The notes under the pieces are model-generated. The model was given only the letters and a program-made list of their open reading frames with translations. It was not told the origin of the DNA and searched no databases. Shown one piece after another: positions 35,895-44,940 of a DNA stretch of 64,000 nt (positions are counted from its first letter, which is position 1; each line of letters opens with the position of its first letter). Origin of the DNA: an uncultured Chitinophagaceae bacterium. GTDB taxonomy: Bacteria > Bacteroidota > Bacteroidia > Chitinophagales > Chitinophagaceae. The stretch spans positions 1 through 64,000 of the forward strand of contig CALJNC010000013.1 in the NCBI GenBank assembly GCA_937981995.1. Direction: 5' to 3'. The position numbers and the translations under genes are program-made.

Positions 35895-36158
35895 ATGGCA
35901 AAGAAAATAACACCTACAGCAAAACAAAGAAGCAAATTGATTATTCATGCAGTAATATTTCTTGTAGTGAATGTTCTTCTTTGGATGTTTTATGACAAAG
36001 GAGCTCTATTAATTGAATCTGCTAAAGGAATTGCATATCCTTGGCCAGCATGGATTACTGCCGCATGGGCACTAGCATTAATTGGACACTGGGCTGCATT
36101 GTTTACTAATTATGAAGATCCAGGAAACCAAGAATATTTGCGCCAAGCAAAAGGGTAA
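35895..36158 (+). CDS. Small membrane protein with 2TM domain
   Basis: 87 residues with two hydrophobic helices (about 17-36 and 52-70) separated by a short loop, and a conserved-looking NYEDPGNQEYLRQAK tail, matching the 2TM domain family that is common in Bacteroidota. Function of the family is unknown; in other proteins the domain precedes a LytTR regulator or histidine kinase, but here it stands alone. It has a well-formed promoter of its own, directly after a terminator. Confidence 0.75.
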   Translation: MAKKITPTAKQRSKLIIHAVIFLVVNVLLWMFYDKGALLIESAKGIAYPWPAWITAAWALALIGHWAALFTNYEDPGNQEYLRQAKG

Positions 36159-36185
36159 ATCCTTTTTTTAATTTATCTTTAGGTA

Positions 36186-36734
36186 ATGAAGAACCAATTC
36201 AAACTGGTAGCTGTAGCTACTTTTATATTCGTCTCAATGATTGCAGTTGTTTTTTCTTCCTGCGAAAAACAAGACGTGAATTATGGTCCTACAACTTTTT
36301 ATAAACCATGCGAAGATGTATTTTGTTTAAATGGTGGTATCTGTCATGATGGTAACTGTGATTGCCCTGTAGGTTTTGAAGGTACAAAATGTGAAATACG
36401 CTCAGTAGATAAATTTATTGGTACCTATGAGTCATTTGACGCCTGTTATATGAATGCACAGCAATCATATACTGCAACTGTTCAATCTGATTTTACGCCA
36501 ATTACTGAGCTTACATTAAAAGGTTTAGCTCCTACATTTTGTTCAAATGATATTACTGCGCAAATCGTATTGCATAAAACAAATTTTAATATTCCTTTTC
36601 AAAAAACATGTGGTAACTATTATGTTTCAGGTGAAGGAAATATTAATGGTGATTTATTAAATGTAAATCTATCTTTTAGAGATAGTTTGAATCATACATC
36701 AAGTAATTGTAATATTACTATGAACCGGCAGTAA
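36186..36734 (+). CDS. Lipoprotein with an EGF-like domain
   Basis: A 182-residue lipoprotein. Lipobox VFSSC puts the lipidated Cys near residue 25. A single EGF-like module follows (about residues 41-70): CEDVFCLNGGICHDGNC then CPVGFEGTKCE, with all six Cys in EGF spacing. The remaining 110 residues are beta-type with further Cys and no named domain. EGF modules are rare in bacteria but recur in Bacteroidota lipoproteins, usually next to a hypothetical beta-domain such as this. It starts 27 nt after the 2TM gene; the methyltransferase follows after 2 nt. Confidence 0.8.
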   Translation: MKNQFKLVAVATFIFVSMIAVVFSSCEKQDVNYGPTTFYKPCEDVFCLNGGICHDGNCDCPVGFEGTKCEIRSVDKFIGTYESFDACYMNAQQSYTATVQSDFTPITELTLKGLAPTFCSNDITAQIVLHKTNFNIPFQKTCGNYYVSGEGNINGDLLNVNLSFRDSLNHTSSNCNITMNRQ

Positions 36735-36736
36735 GT

Positions 36737-37348
36737 ATGCAAGCCGAGTTTTGGGATGAACGCTACGAGGATGCAAATTACGCGTATGGCATACAGCCTA
36801 ATGTTTTTTTAAAAGAACAATTACCTAATCTTAAAAGAGGTTCTATTTTATTTCCCTGCGAAGGCGAAGGTAGAAATGCAGTATATGCCACTGAACAAGC
36901 CTGGGATGTAACAGCTTTTGATCTAAGCGAGCAAGGTCGTAACAAAGCGCTGCTTTTAGCTCAAAAGCGATTTGTAAATTTTCAATATGATATAAAGAAT
37001 GCTTTAGATTATTCCTACGACAAATTGTTCGATGCTGTAGGGATTTTCTTTTCCCACTTTCCGGAAGAAGACCAAGCAGTTTGTTACAAACGTTTTAGTG
37101 CAAGTATTAAAAAAGGGGGCTATATCCTAGGGGAGCTTTTTGCCGAAAATCAATTAGCCTATCAAGCAAAATATGATTCTGGTGGTCCAAAGAATGAAAA
37201 GATTTTACTGTCAATAGATAAAATGAAAATCCTTTTTCCAGAAATAAAATTTGATATTTTAAGTGAGCAAGAAGTGGAACTAGACGAAGGGCCATACCAT
37301 CAAGGTAAAGCACGTACTATAAGATTCCTTGGTCGTAAAACTAAATAA
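36737..37348 (+). CDS. SAM-dependent methyltransferase (TehB/thiopurine-like)
   Basis: A 203-residue methyltransferase. Residues 1-25 (FWDERY-x4-YAYGIQPN) are the typical start of this group, and motif I is ILFPCEGEGRNAVYAT, the variant in which GCG becomes CEGEG. The acidic strand is TAFDLS and motif post-II is FDAVGIFFSHF. Related proteins are annotated as tellurite-resistance or thiopurine methyltransferases; true substrate unknown. Starts 2 nt after the EGF lipoprotein and converges on the next gene with a 1-nt gap. Confidence 0.83.
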   Translation: MQAEFWDERYEDANYAYGIQPNVFLKEQLPNLKRGSILFPCEGEGRNAVYATEQAWDVTAFDLSEQGRNKALLLAQKRFVNFQYDIKNALDYSYDKLFDAVGIFFSHFPEEDQAVCYKRFSASIKKGGYILGELFAENQLAYQAKYDSGGPKNEKILLSIDKMKILFPEIKFDILSEQEVELDEGPYHQGKARTIRFLGRKTK

Positions 37349-37349
37349 G

Positions 37350-38072
37350 TTAGTCTTTCTTCCTCTTTTTTCTATTATACATTCTATAACCCACAGATAC
37401 TGAGTGCTGGAAATTTATATTGAATTCACTCATCCCTTCAAGTCCATCTTTTGCCATATTAAACTGAAACGGAAGGGTAGCGGTATACCCAATAGCAAAT
37501 CGTCCCCATCCTACACGTAAGCCAGTGAAAGGCGTTAAACTTGCATGCATGCCAAACCCTGTATTAGATCTTATAGTTCCGTATCCTAAACTCCTAAAAC
37601 CATTTGAGTCTTGATAGGTTTTAAACTCAGAATACTCTCGTTGTAATCTTGAAAAACCTAACGCAACATCGCCTCCACCTATAAGCATTACGTCTTTGTG
37701 TAGCATTTTGCGCCATTCCATTCCAATTCCTACTTTGGGTAATTGGGTTGAATATCCATTATAGGTTTGGAACGTAGTATCGCTTATGTTTTGATAGGTT
37801 GACTGGCCATAAAAATAATGTTCCTTATAACCAAGTGAAAATCGCAAGGCTTTACGTTTACTCATACTTCTTACATATTGTAATGAGAATTGATGATCTT
37901 GAATATTTCTGGGTAATCCTTTGTAGGCACCGTAGGGTCCATAATTATAATAATTCCGCCCCATGTTCCAGTTATTATTTAAAAGGATAAAGTCATCGCC
38001 TTTTTTAGATTGTGCATTAGTGCTAAATCCAGATATGGTTAGAATAGCAACGAGAATAAGTATGTTTTTCAT
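37350..38072 (-). CDS. Probable outer-membrane beta-barrel protein
   Basis: A 240-residue exported protein: signal peptide MKNILILVAILTISGFSTNAQ, then alternating strands with aromatic ends (HQFSLQYV, LRFSLGYKEHYFYG, VGIGMEWRKM, FAIGYTATLPFQFNM) and a final VSVGYRMYNRKK, the pattern of a small barrel. No family recognised. The start at 38072 is chosen because the frame upstream lacks a signal sequence. The 245-bp gap up to urocanase contains no other reading frame or RNA that I can see. Confidence 0.65.
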   Translation of the reverse strand: MKNILILVAILTISGFSTNAQSKKGDDFILLNNNWNMGRNYYNYGPYGAYKGLPRNIQDHQFSLQYVRSMSKRKALRFSLGYKEHYFYGQSTYQNISDTTFQTYNGYSTQLPKVGIGMEWRKMLHKDVMLIGGGDVALGFSRLQREYSEFKTYQDSNGFRSLGYGTIRSNTGFGMHASLTPFTGLRVGWGRFAIGYTATLPFQFNMAKDGLEGMSEFNINFQHSVSVGYRMYNRKKRKKD

Positions 38073-38305
38073 ATTTAGGGTTTTATTTAATGTAAATAAC
38101 GCACTATGCTTTCCGTTTAGGATTTCAATTAACTTAATAGAATTAAAAAGCTTAGTTAATAAAAATATAAAAGGACTAAAACTCAATGGTGATATGAAAA
38201 AAAATAATTCTGCACTAGGGCTAGATTAATTAAATTGCTTTGTTATCCTATTAAAAATTTCTTGTATTTATTCAACTTTCTAATGCCTCTTAAAAAGCGA
38301 TTGTT

Positions 38306-38313
38306 TATTTTTG
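38306..38313 (+). promoter_or_regulatory. -7-like box TATTTTTG immediately before hutU
   Basis: TAnnTTTG match 4 nt before the hutU ATG, so transcription would begin at or next to the start codon. No -33 TTG at the usual distance. Confidence 0.4.
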
Positions 38314-38317
38314 CACC

Positions 38318-39967
38318 ATGGTAGAAGCAAGAGAAGTACGTGCACCTCATGGTACAAAACTGAATTGTAAAAATTGGATTACAGAAGCGGTGTATCGTAT
38401 GATACAAAATAATTTGGATCCTGATGTAGCGGAGCGCCCGGATGAATTAATCGTTTATGGTGGCTTAGGTAAAGCAGCACGTAATTGGCCTTCTTTTGAA
38501 AAAATATTAGAGATACTTAAAGAGATTGAAGAGGATCAAACACTTTTAGTACAAAGCGGTAAACCTGTAGGGATTTTGCGCAGCCATAAAGATGCACCTA
38601 AAGTTCTTATAGCAAATTCTAACCTAGTAGGTAATTGGGCTAATTGGGAGCACTTTAGAGAACTAGATGCCAAAGGCTTAATGATGTATGGTCAAATGAC
38701 TGCTGGCTCTTGGATTTATATTGGCTCGCAAGGTATTGTACAAGGTACCTATGAAACCTATATGGCACTAGCCGATAAACATTATGGAGGTAGTTTAAAA
38801 GGAACCTTGAATGTAACAGCTGGCCTAGGTGGAATGGGTGGAGCGCAACCATTAGCTATTACCATGAATGAGGGAGTTTGCCTAGCGGCAGAAGTAGAAG
38901 AGTGGCGTATTGAAAAAAGAGTAGATACTCGTTATGTAGATGAAATGTTTCATGATATTGATGAGGCAATTGATGCCGCATTGAAGTATAAAGAAGAGAA
39001 AAAAGCAATTTCAATAGGTGTGGTTTGTAATGCCGTAGATTTATTAGGAAGATTAATAGAGCGTGATATTACACCAGATACTTTAACCGATCAAACCTCT
39101 GCACATGATGAGTTGATTGGATATTATCCTGAAGATATGAGCGTGGAAGAAGCAAATACCTTAAGGGAAACAAATCCTGAGGAGTATGAAAAACTATCAT
39201 TGGATACCATGGCGCATCATGTTACCCTAATGTTGGAATTGCAAAAACGTGGAGCAGTAACTTTTGACTATGGAAATAATTTAAGAGGACAAGCAAAGGA
39301 TAAACGAGGAGTGGAAAATGCATTCGCTTTTCCTGGATTTGTACCGGCTTACATTCGTCCACTTTTTTGTGAAGGAAAAGGTCCATTCCGTTGGGTAGCT
39401 TTAAGCGGTGACCCTGAGGATATTTATAAAACAGATGAAGCCCTTAAAGAATTATTCCCTGAGAATAAAGGCTTGATTCGATGGTTAGAAATGGCCAAAG
39501 AAAAAATTGCATTCCAAGGTTTACCAAGTCGTATCTGTTGGTTAGGAATGGGCGAGCGCGAAATTGCAGGACTGAAGTTTAATGAAATGGTACGTAATGG
39601 TGAGTTAAAAGCACCCATTGTAATTGGTCGTGATCATTTAGATTGTGGTTCCGTAGCATCTCCTAATAGAGAAACTGAAGCAATGAAAGATGGCAGTGAT
39701 GCTGTAGCCGATTGGCCAATATTAAACGCACTGATTGCAACGGCTGGGGGAGCAAGTTGGGTAAGCTACCACCATGGTGGTGGTGTAGGAATGGGTTATA
39801 GCTTGCACGCAGGTATGGTAATAGTTGCAGATGGAACTACCGATGCTGATACTCGTTTAAAACGTGTGTTGCATAATGATCCCGCAATGGGTGTATTGCG
39901 TCATACGGATGCGGGTTATGATAAGGCTACGGAATGGGCCGAGAAGTTTGGTTTGAAAATTTGGTAA
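38318..39967 (+). CDS. hutU: Urocanate hydratase
   Basis: Second enzyme of histidine breakdown: hydrates urocanate to imidazolone-propionate using tightly bound NAD+ as an electrophile. 549 residues, full length. The diagnostic [12 protein letters not shown] nucleotide loop is intact, as are [15 protein letters not shown] and, near the C-terminus, the Gly-rich [11 protein letters not shown]. None of hutH, hutI or hutG is adjacent, so the pathway must be scattered if complete. The following gene starts on the next base after the stop. Confidence 0.96.
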   Translation: MVEAREVRAPHGTKLNCKNWITEAVYRMIQNNLDPDVAERPDELIVYGGLGKAARNWPSFEKILEILKEIEEDQTLLVQSGKPVGILRSHKDAPKVLIANSNLVGNWANWEHFRELDAKGLMMYGQMTAGSWIYIGSQGIVQGTYETYMALADKHYGGSLKGTLNVTAGLGGMGGAQPLAITMNEGVCLAAEVEEWRIEKRVDTRYVDEMFHDIDEAIDAALKYKEEKKAISIGVVCNAVDLLGRLIERDITPDTLTDQTSAHDELIGYYPEDMSVEEANTLRETNPEEYEKLSLDTMAHHVTLMLELQKRGAVTFDYGNNLRGQAKDKRGVENAFAFPGFVPAYIRPLFCEGKGPFRWVALSGDPEDIYKTDEALKELFPENKGLIRWLEMAKEKIAFQGLPSRICWLGMGEREIAGLKFNEMVRNGELKAPIVIGRDHLDCGSVASPNRETEAMKDGSDAVADWPILNALIATAGGASWVSYHHGGGVGMGYSLHAGMVIVADGTTDADTRLKRVLHNDPAMGVLRHTDAGYDKATEWAEKFGLKIW

Positions 39968-40690
39968 ATGCGTTATTTTCTTTGTTTATTGATGATTGTA
40001 CTTTCTACTGTGTTGCATGCGCAAAAAAAGGACTCGATTCAAAACAAAGAACAACGAAATATTTTGAAGTTAAACTTGCCAGCATTGGCATTTTCAGCAA
40101 TTAATATTCAATACGAACGACAAGTAGGAGATAAAACTAGTTTAGCCCTTGGCTTCGTTAAACGCTTTAATCGACCAGTTTTTAATTACATAGATAGAGA
40201 TCAAAGTACGTTAATAGAAGATGTTTATCTATCTACCACAGCGCTCACCCCAGAGGTGAAGTGCTATTTTAATAAACTATTTAATGGGCCATATGTAGGT
40301 GCTTATGGCCGTTGGCGTAGAAATTTTGTAGGCTATAATTATAGACATATTGATGTATTAGGACTCGCCAATGTAGATATGAAGTATCAAGAAAATATAC
40401 TGCATATAGGCGCATTACTTGGTTATCAGTTCAATTTATCAAATGATATTTATGTAGATTTTTGGATGATGGGTATAGGTATGAGCCGCAGTGAAATAAA
40501 AGGAGAGGCTAGCACTAATTTTGATGTAGACTATCGTAATTATCGAATAGATAGAATATTTGATAACCTAAATGGCGTGTATCATAGAACATTTAGTTTC
40601 ACAAATGACGATCAGGATTTTTCGTTTTATGGTGAAGCCTATCGTGCAGCATTTAGAGGGGTAGGTGTTTGCCTTGGTATACGGTTTTAG
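39968..40690 (+). CDS. Outer-membrane beta-barrel protein, DUF3575-like
   Basis: 240 residues with signal peptide MRYFLCLLMIVLSTVLHAQ. The start NILKLNLPALAFSAINIQYERQV and the strand pattern GAYGRWRRNFVGYNY resemble DUF3575-type barrels of Bacteroidota. Function unknown. Its ATG directly abuts the urocanase stop, so it must be co-transcribed with hutU, though no functional tie is evident. Confidence 0.68.
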   Translation: MRYFLCLLMIVLSTVLHAQKKDSIQNKEQRNILKLNLPALAFSAINIQYERQVGDKTSLALGFVKRFNRPVFNYIDRDQSTLIEDVYLSTTALTPEVKCYFNKLFNGPYVGAYGRWRRNFVGYNYRHIDVLGLANVDMKYQENILHIGALLGYQFNLSNDIYVDFWMMGIGMSRSEIKGEASTNFDVDYRNYRIDRIFDNLNGVYHRTFSFTNDDQDFSFYGEAYRAAFRGVGVCLGIRF

Positions 40691-40693
40691 AGT

Positions 40694-41245
40694 TTATTTC
40701 TTGAACCAATCGTCCTGACTGAAAGTTACTGCGGGCTTACTATTATTGGGGAATGTTTTTGTTGCCCACTCATCACAAGTGCCATTGCCAAAATCAATAG
40801 TTGCTAGTAAATTATTATTGTCATCATAGTATTCAATTATGCCTTGTACTATCCATTGACAACCTGTAACTTTTACAATAGGAGATAAAATAACCTTAGT
40901 GAATTTCTTGTTTTTCTTTGACTTACCTTTTAGGCTTTTGCTAAACGATGATCCATTTTTATTTAGGTTGCAATTGCCGCCTTCTTTAAATTCAATTATA
41001 GCTTCAGTTGTTCCTTCAACTATGTATTCCATTGAACCTGCTTCATAATAATTTCCTCCAGTAGCTTTTACTAATCCATTTTCTTTGGTAGTAAAATTTG
41101 CTTTTGATAATTCAACTGTAGCTTCTTCATTGACAATGACTGTCATTAAGTCGTCTGATGTTAGATTGTCTTTTTTACATGCAGTAAAAAGTAAAGTAAA
41201 TAGTAGAAGTAAGATGCCAGATAATCTTATAGTTGTAGTTTTCAT
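40694..41245 (-). CDS. Hypothetical lipoprotein
   Basis: 183 residues. Signal peptide ends in a lipobox (LLFTAC) followed by KKDN. The rest is Gly/Asn/Lys-rich, beta-type, with a very basic patch in the middle (SKSLKGKSKKNKKFTK) and two Cys towards the end. No domain recognised. It converges on the DUF3575-like gene with a 3-nt gap. Confidence 0.6.
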   Translation of the reverse strand: MKTTTIRLSGILLLLFTLLFTACKKDNLTSDDLMTVIVNEEATVELSKANFTTKENGLVKATGGNYYEAGSMEYIVEGTTEAIIEFKEGGNCNLNKNGSSFSKSLKGKSKKNKKFTKVILSPIVKVTGCQWIVQGIIEYYDDNNNLLATIDFGNGTCDEWATKTFPNNSKPAVTFSQDDWFKK

Positions 41246-41331
41246 AACTATGTTTTTTACTAATTTAAAGAATTTTGTTTAAACGGCAAAATGATCTTTG
41301 CATTGCTAACAATATTATACACTTGTCAAGC

Positions 41332-42237
41332 TTAATTAATTTTCTTTATCCATTCATAAAGGTTAAAGTCTGTCTTGCTTAATTCGCTCATTAGTTTATC
41401 TCTCAACTTGTTTTTATCAATGTCCTTCATGCGTCTTTGTTGAATTAATTGATAAGCTTTCTCAGTAAGTAAAGCTATTTTTTTATCGGGCGAATTTTCA
41501 ATGTGCAAATTGTGCTCAGTAATTTTTTCTCCTAGCTTATCAATTCCTTCACTAGTAGTAGCAATAGATTTTACAACGGGAGTTTCCCATTCAGTTGCTT
41601 TGGAGTGCGCTAAGATTCTGAGATTTTTCACAAACTCATCTGCATTAGGCCGATCGCTTTTATTTACTACAAAAATATCAGCTATTTCCATAACGCCTGA
41701 TTTCATGGTTTGCACCTCATCGCCCGCTTCAGGCACTACGGTTACAATAGTAGTATCAGCAATGCCGGCTACTTCTACTTCGCTTTGGCCTACACCTACG
41801 GTTTCAATAAGTATGTAATCAAAATTCGCCGAGCGAACGACATCGGTAATTTCAATTATTTTGGCATTTAGGCCACCTAAGGAACCACGGCTAGCCAAAG
41901 AGCGAATAAATACATTTTCATTTAAATAAAAATCACTCATGCGAATTCGATCTCCCAAGAGCGCACCATAATTAAAAGGCGATGAAGGATCCACAGAAAG
42001 CACGGCTACCTTCTTATTTTGATCGGTCCAATATTTTAAAAGCGCATTTGCCAATGTGCTTTTGCCGGCTCCAGGAGGCCCGGTAAGTCCTATTATTTGG
42101 GCGCTATTTTTCGGTTTTAGTTGGCTTAATAATTCATAGCTTCCATCTAGTTCGTTTTCAACTATAGTTATAGCCTTGGCTAGTTCTTTTGTTTTGCCTT
42201 GAGCTAGTGCTGTAATTAAATTTTTATGTTGTGCCAC
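41332..42237 (-). CDS. meaB: Methylmalonyl-CoA mutase-associated GTPase MeaB
   Basis: A 301-residue G3E GTPase that loads and protects adenosylcobalamin in methylmalonyl-CoA mutase. P-loop GLTGPPGAGKST; VDPSSPF and DRIRM follow as in MeaB/ArgK; VNKSD gives guanine specificity; ETVGVGQSE is the switch segment. The mutase is not in the window. The start is GTG at 42235-42237, since no in-frame ATG precedes the P-loop. Older annotations call this family ArgK. Confidence 0.92.
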   Translation of the reverse strand: MAQHKNLITALAQGKTKELAKAITIVENELDGSYELLSQLKPKNSAQIIGLTGPPGAGKSTLANALLKYWTDQNKKVAVLSVDPSSPFNYGALLGDRIRMSDFYLNENVFIRSLASRGSLGGLNAKIIEITDVVRSANFDYILIETVGVGQSEVEVAGIADTTIVTVVPEAGDEVQTMKSGVMEIADIFVVNKSDRPNADEFVKNLRILAHSKATEWETPVVKSIATTSEGIDKLGEKITEHNLHIENSPDKKIALLTEKAYQLIQQRRMKDIDKNKLRDKLMSELSKTDFNLYEWIKKIN

Positions 42238-42285
42238 AATAATTAACGAATTTAAGAGTTAATATTAAGGATAGAAACTATTTTT

Positions 42286-43521
42286 TTGAAACTTCCAAAA
42301 CCTATTTCTCGATTTCTCACTTGGTTTCCGCATCAAGGCTTTGCATTTGTTGCATGTATGGTTTTTATAATAGGTTTATTAGCGGGTAGAGCGGTTATGA
42401 GCATTGGTATGATGTTGCTCATAGGTAATGCACTTATCAATTTAAATATAAAAGAAACCTTTCGTAGTTTTTATAAAGACCGTAGCTCCGTGTTACTTGT
42501 AGGAATCTTTATGTTGTATGCTATTACCTACTTCTGGAGTGCTAATACTAGTTATTATTCTAGTCGTTTACAATTGATGTTGCCATTTTTGGCTTTGCCT
42601 ATCGTAATGCATTCTATCCGATGGGAGCGGAAGTGGTTTGATTATTTAGCCATGCTTTTTATTGGAGTTTGCGTTCTAGGAGTTTCTTGGAGTATATATC
42701 AGTATGCCATAGATCGCGATGCTATTAATGCGGCTTATGGTGTTTCAAAAAGTATACCTACCCCATTTATGAATGATCACATTCGGTTTGGTGTAGCAGT
42801 AGTTGTTGGAGTAAGTTTTTGTTTTCAATTTTTAAAAGAAAAGATGTTTCAGTGGCTATTTGGATTTTTAGCTTTTGCGTTGATTGCTTACCTGCACATT
42901 TTAGCTAGTAAAACAGCCTTGCTCGCACTTTACCTAATTATATTTTATGAGGTAGTTGTACTAATTCTTAAAAAGAAAAAAGTTATTTGGGGCTTAGGCG
43001 CTCTAGCTATTTTGGTTTTATTACCCGTATTGTTTTTTTATACAAGTGAGACCTTTAGAAATAAAATGTATTACACCCAATACGCTTTTTATGAAATGTT
43101 TAATGATAATACACAAGCCAATGTAAGTGATGAGGGTAGGGTCGTATCCTATAAAACTGCCTTGGGTATTGTAAAAAACAATCTGTTGTTGGGGGTAGGC
43201 ATAGGCGATGGATTGGATGAAATGAACAAATCTTATGCGCAGCAAGATATTGATGTGAATGGTAAAACCTTGTTCCCACATAATCAGTTCCTTTATGTGG
43301 CGTTGATATCGGGCTTGCTGGGTTTACTCATATTCTTATTTGCTTGTACCGGTATTGTTTTACAAAACTTTCAACAATCTTCGTGGCTTGCTTCTTTCTT
43401 ACTCATATTTCTAGTGCCGTTTATGGTAGAAGCGTTTTTTAATACGCAATACGGCGTGGCTATTTTTATCTTTTTCTTTTTATTATTAAGGAGGAAAGAA
43501 ATTTGCAATCCAATATTTTAA
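42286..43521 (+). CDS. O-antigen ligase / Wzy-like membrane protein
   Basis: A 411-residue polytopic protein with about ten hydrophobic helices and one larger periplasmic loop (about residues 265-330) holding RVVSYKTALGIVKNNLLLGVGIGDG and FPHNQFLYVALISG, the region conserved in the Wzy_C / WaaL ligase family. It probably joins or polymerises a surface glycan at the periplasmic face. The start is TTG at 42286; the first in-frame ATG would cut into helix 1. It stands 42 nt before the Lon-N-domain gene in a five-gene plus-strand run. Confidence 0.82.
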   Translation: MKLPKPISRFLTWFPHQGFAFVACMVFIIGLLAGRAVMSIGMMLLIGNALINLNIKETFRSFYKDRSSVLLVGIFMLYAITYFWSANTSYYSSRLQLMLPFLALPIVMHSIRWERKWFDYLAMLFIGVCVLGVSWSIYQYAIDRDAINAAYGVSKSIPTPFMNDHIRFGVAVVVGVSFCFQFLKEKMFQWLFGFLAFALIAYLHILASKTALLALYLIIFYEVVVLILKKKKVIWGLGALAILVLLPVLFFYTSETFRNKMYYTQYAFYEMFNDNTQANVSDEGRVVSYKTALGIVKNNLLLGVGIGDGLDEMNKSYAQQDIDVNGKTLFPHNQFLYVALISGLLGLLIFLFACTGIVLQNFQQSSWLASFLLIFLVPFMVEAFFNTQYGVAIFIFFFLLLRRKEICNPIF

Positions 43522-43545
43522 CCTTTCTATAAACATCCTTCAAGC

Positions 43546-43553
43546 TATTTTTG
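43546..43553 (+). promoter_or_regulatory. -7-like box TATTTTTG before the Lon-N-domain gene
   Basis: TAnnTTTG match 10 nt before the ATG at 43564, in the 42-bp gap after the ligase-like gene. May give the downstream genes their own start. Confidence 0.35.
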
Positions 43554-43563
43554 AAACTTACTT

Positions 43564-44199
43564 ATGACTGGTTTTCTACCCATTTTCCCTTTGAATATTG
43601 TTGTATACCCTGGCGAGGCTTTAAATCTTCATATTTTTGAGGAGCGTTATAAGGCACTGGTTAAGGAGTGCTTTGCGGAGAAAAAAGAGTTTGGGATACC
43701 CGTAGTAATAAACAATAAAATACAGGAGCTTGGTACCAAAGTAAAAATACTAAGTATTGATAAAGAGTATGAAGATGGTAAGATGGATATCAAAACCCAA
43801 GGAATATCAACTTTTAGAGTGCTAGAAGTAATTGAGGATGTGCCGGATAAGCTTTATAAAGGAGCAATTGTAAGTAATATAGAAACAGCATATTATGATG
43901 GTTATCAATCCAAGATGAATGTCATTATGAAGGAAATTGAAATGTTTCATGCCTTACTTAAAATCAAAAAAGATTATGATATACCCTTTGAAGAATTAAC
44001 CTCCTATCACATTGCGCATCATATTGGATTAAATATTGAAGAAGAATATGACGTATTGCGTATGCCAAAAGAAAGTCAACGACAGGAATATATTCTACGT
44101 CATTTGCGAGATGTGTTGCCTACCGTGCAAGAGTTAAATAATTTGCAGAAACGAATTCAATTAAATGGTCATTATAAACACCTATCTTTAGACGATTAA
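43564..44199 (+). CDS. Stand-alone Lon N-terminal (LON substrate-binding) domain protein
   Basis: A 211-residue protein covering only the substrate-recognition part of Lon: LPIFPLNIVVYPGEALNLHIFEERY is the classic start, and a helical bundle fills the C-terminal 80 residues. There is no ATPase or protease domain, and no room for one before coaX (12 nt downstream). It could be an adaptor or a protein-binding factor; function is not established. Confidence 0.87.
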   Translation: MTGFLPIFPLNIVVYPGEALNLHIFEERYKALVKECFAEKKEFGIPVVINNKIQELGTKVKILSIDKEYEDGKMDIKTQGISTFRVLEVIEDVPDKLYKGAIVSNIETAYYDGYQSKMNVIMKEIEMFHALLKIKKDYDIPFEELTSYHIAHHIGLNIEEEYDVLRMPKESQRQEYILRHLRDVLPTVQELNNLQKRIQLNGHYKHLSLDD

Positions 44200-44211
44200 A
44201 GTTAATAGCAA

Positions 44212-44940
44212 ATGGCAGCAATACATTTTTGTTTAGATTTTGGCAATACGCGCAAAAAACTTGGTTACTTCCAAGGTGACAAGCTAATTAATGAAATTGT
44301 ATTAAAGGATAATTATCAAGAGCATCTGGTAGACTTATTGGAGTATTATAAACCAGAGTCATGCATACTATCTAGTGTGGTAAACCATGATGAGGGAATC
44401 CATAAATTGCTTTCGGCAAATGCCAAATTTATTTTATTAGATCATACCACACCATTGCCTTTTTTAAATGCTTATGGTACGCCTAAAACGTTGGGCAATG
44501 ATCGCTTGGCTTTAGTAGCTGGGTTGAAACAATTTTATCCTGATAAGAACAGCATAGCCATAAGCATAGGTACTTGTATTACTTACAATTTTTTAGCCGC
44601 AAATCATGCTTTTAGAGGCGGTGCAATATCACCTGGAGTAAATATGAGATTGAAAAGTATGAATGATTATACGGATCAGCTTCCCTTGGTAAGTGACCGG
44701 GGTTACGACTCCATATTGGGCTTTGATACTGAAACTTCCATCAGAAGTGGTGCAATAAATGGCATTTCAGCTGAGATTGATGGCATGATTGACCGCTATC
44801 GTGATGAGTATGGCGAAATTAACGCAGTTTTAACTGGAGGCGATACCCGCTACTTTGCTCGTAGATTAAAAAACGAGATATTTGCTGACCAATATTTTAC
44901 ACTAAAAGGGCTTTACGCCATTCTAATACACAATGTATAA
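44212..44940 (+). CDS. coaX: Type III pantothenate kinase
   Basis: First step of coenzyme A synthesis: phosphorylates pantothenate. 242 residues. DFGNT near the N-terminus is the phosphate loop, LSSVVN and LGNDRLAL (Asp 97, the general-base position of the GxDR motif) are clear, and GGAISPGVNMRLKSM is typical. The usual DxGTAxTxD motif reads SIGTCITYN (residues 118-126): both acidic positions are replaced. Starts 12 nt after the Lon-N gene; the next gene overlaps it by 8 bp. Confidence 0.9.
   Translation: MAAIHFCLDFGNTRKKLGYFQGDKLINEIVLKDNYQEHLVDLLEYYKPESCILSSVVNHDEGIHKLLSANAKFILLDHTTPLPFLNAYGTPKTLGNDRLALVAGLKQFYPDKNSIAISIGTCITYNFLAANHAFRGGAISPGVNMRLKSMNDYTDQLPLVSDRGYDSILGFDTETSIRSGAINGISAEIDGMIDRYRDEYGEINAVLTGGDTRYFARRLKNEIFADQYFTLKGLYAILIHNV

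Noticed and set aside
38073-38317. Largest intergenic gap, checked for a small gene, tRNA or riboswitch
   Set aside because: AT-rich with frequent stops, no cloverleaf or conserved-looking hairpin; only the -7 box next to hutU stands out.
38318-39967. hutU as part of a histidine utilisation cluster, with the arginase at 4.5 kb as a possible hutG
   Set aside because: The two are 33 kb apart, no hutH or hutI is present, and the arginase-like gene fits arginase better.
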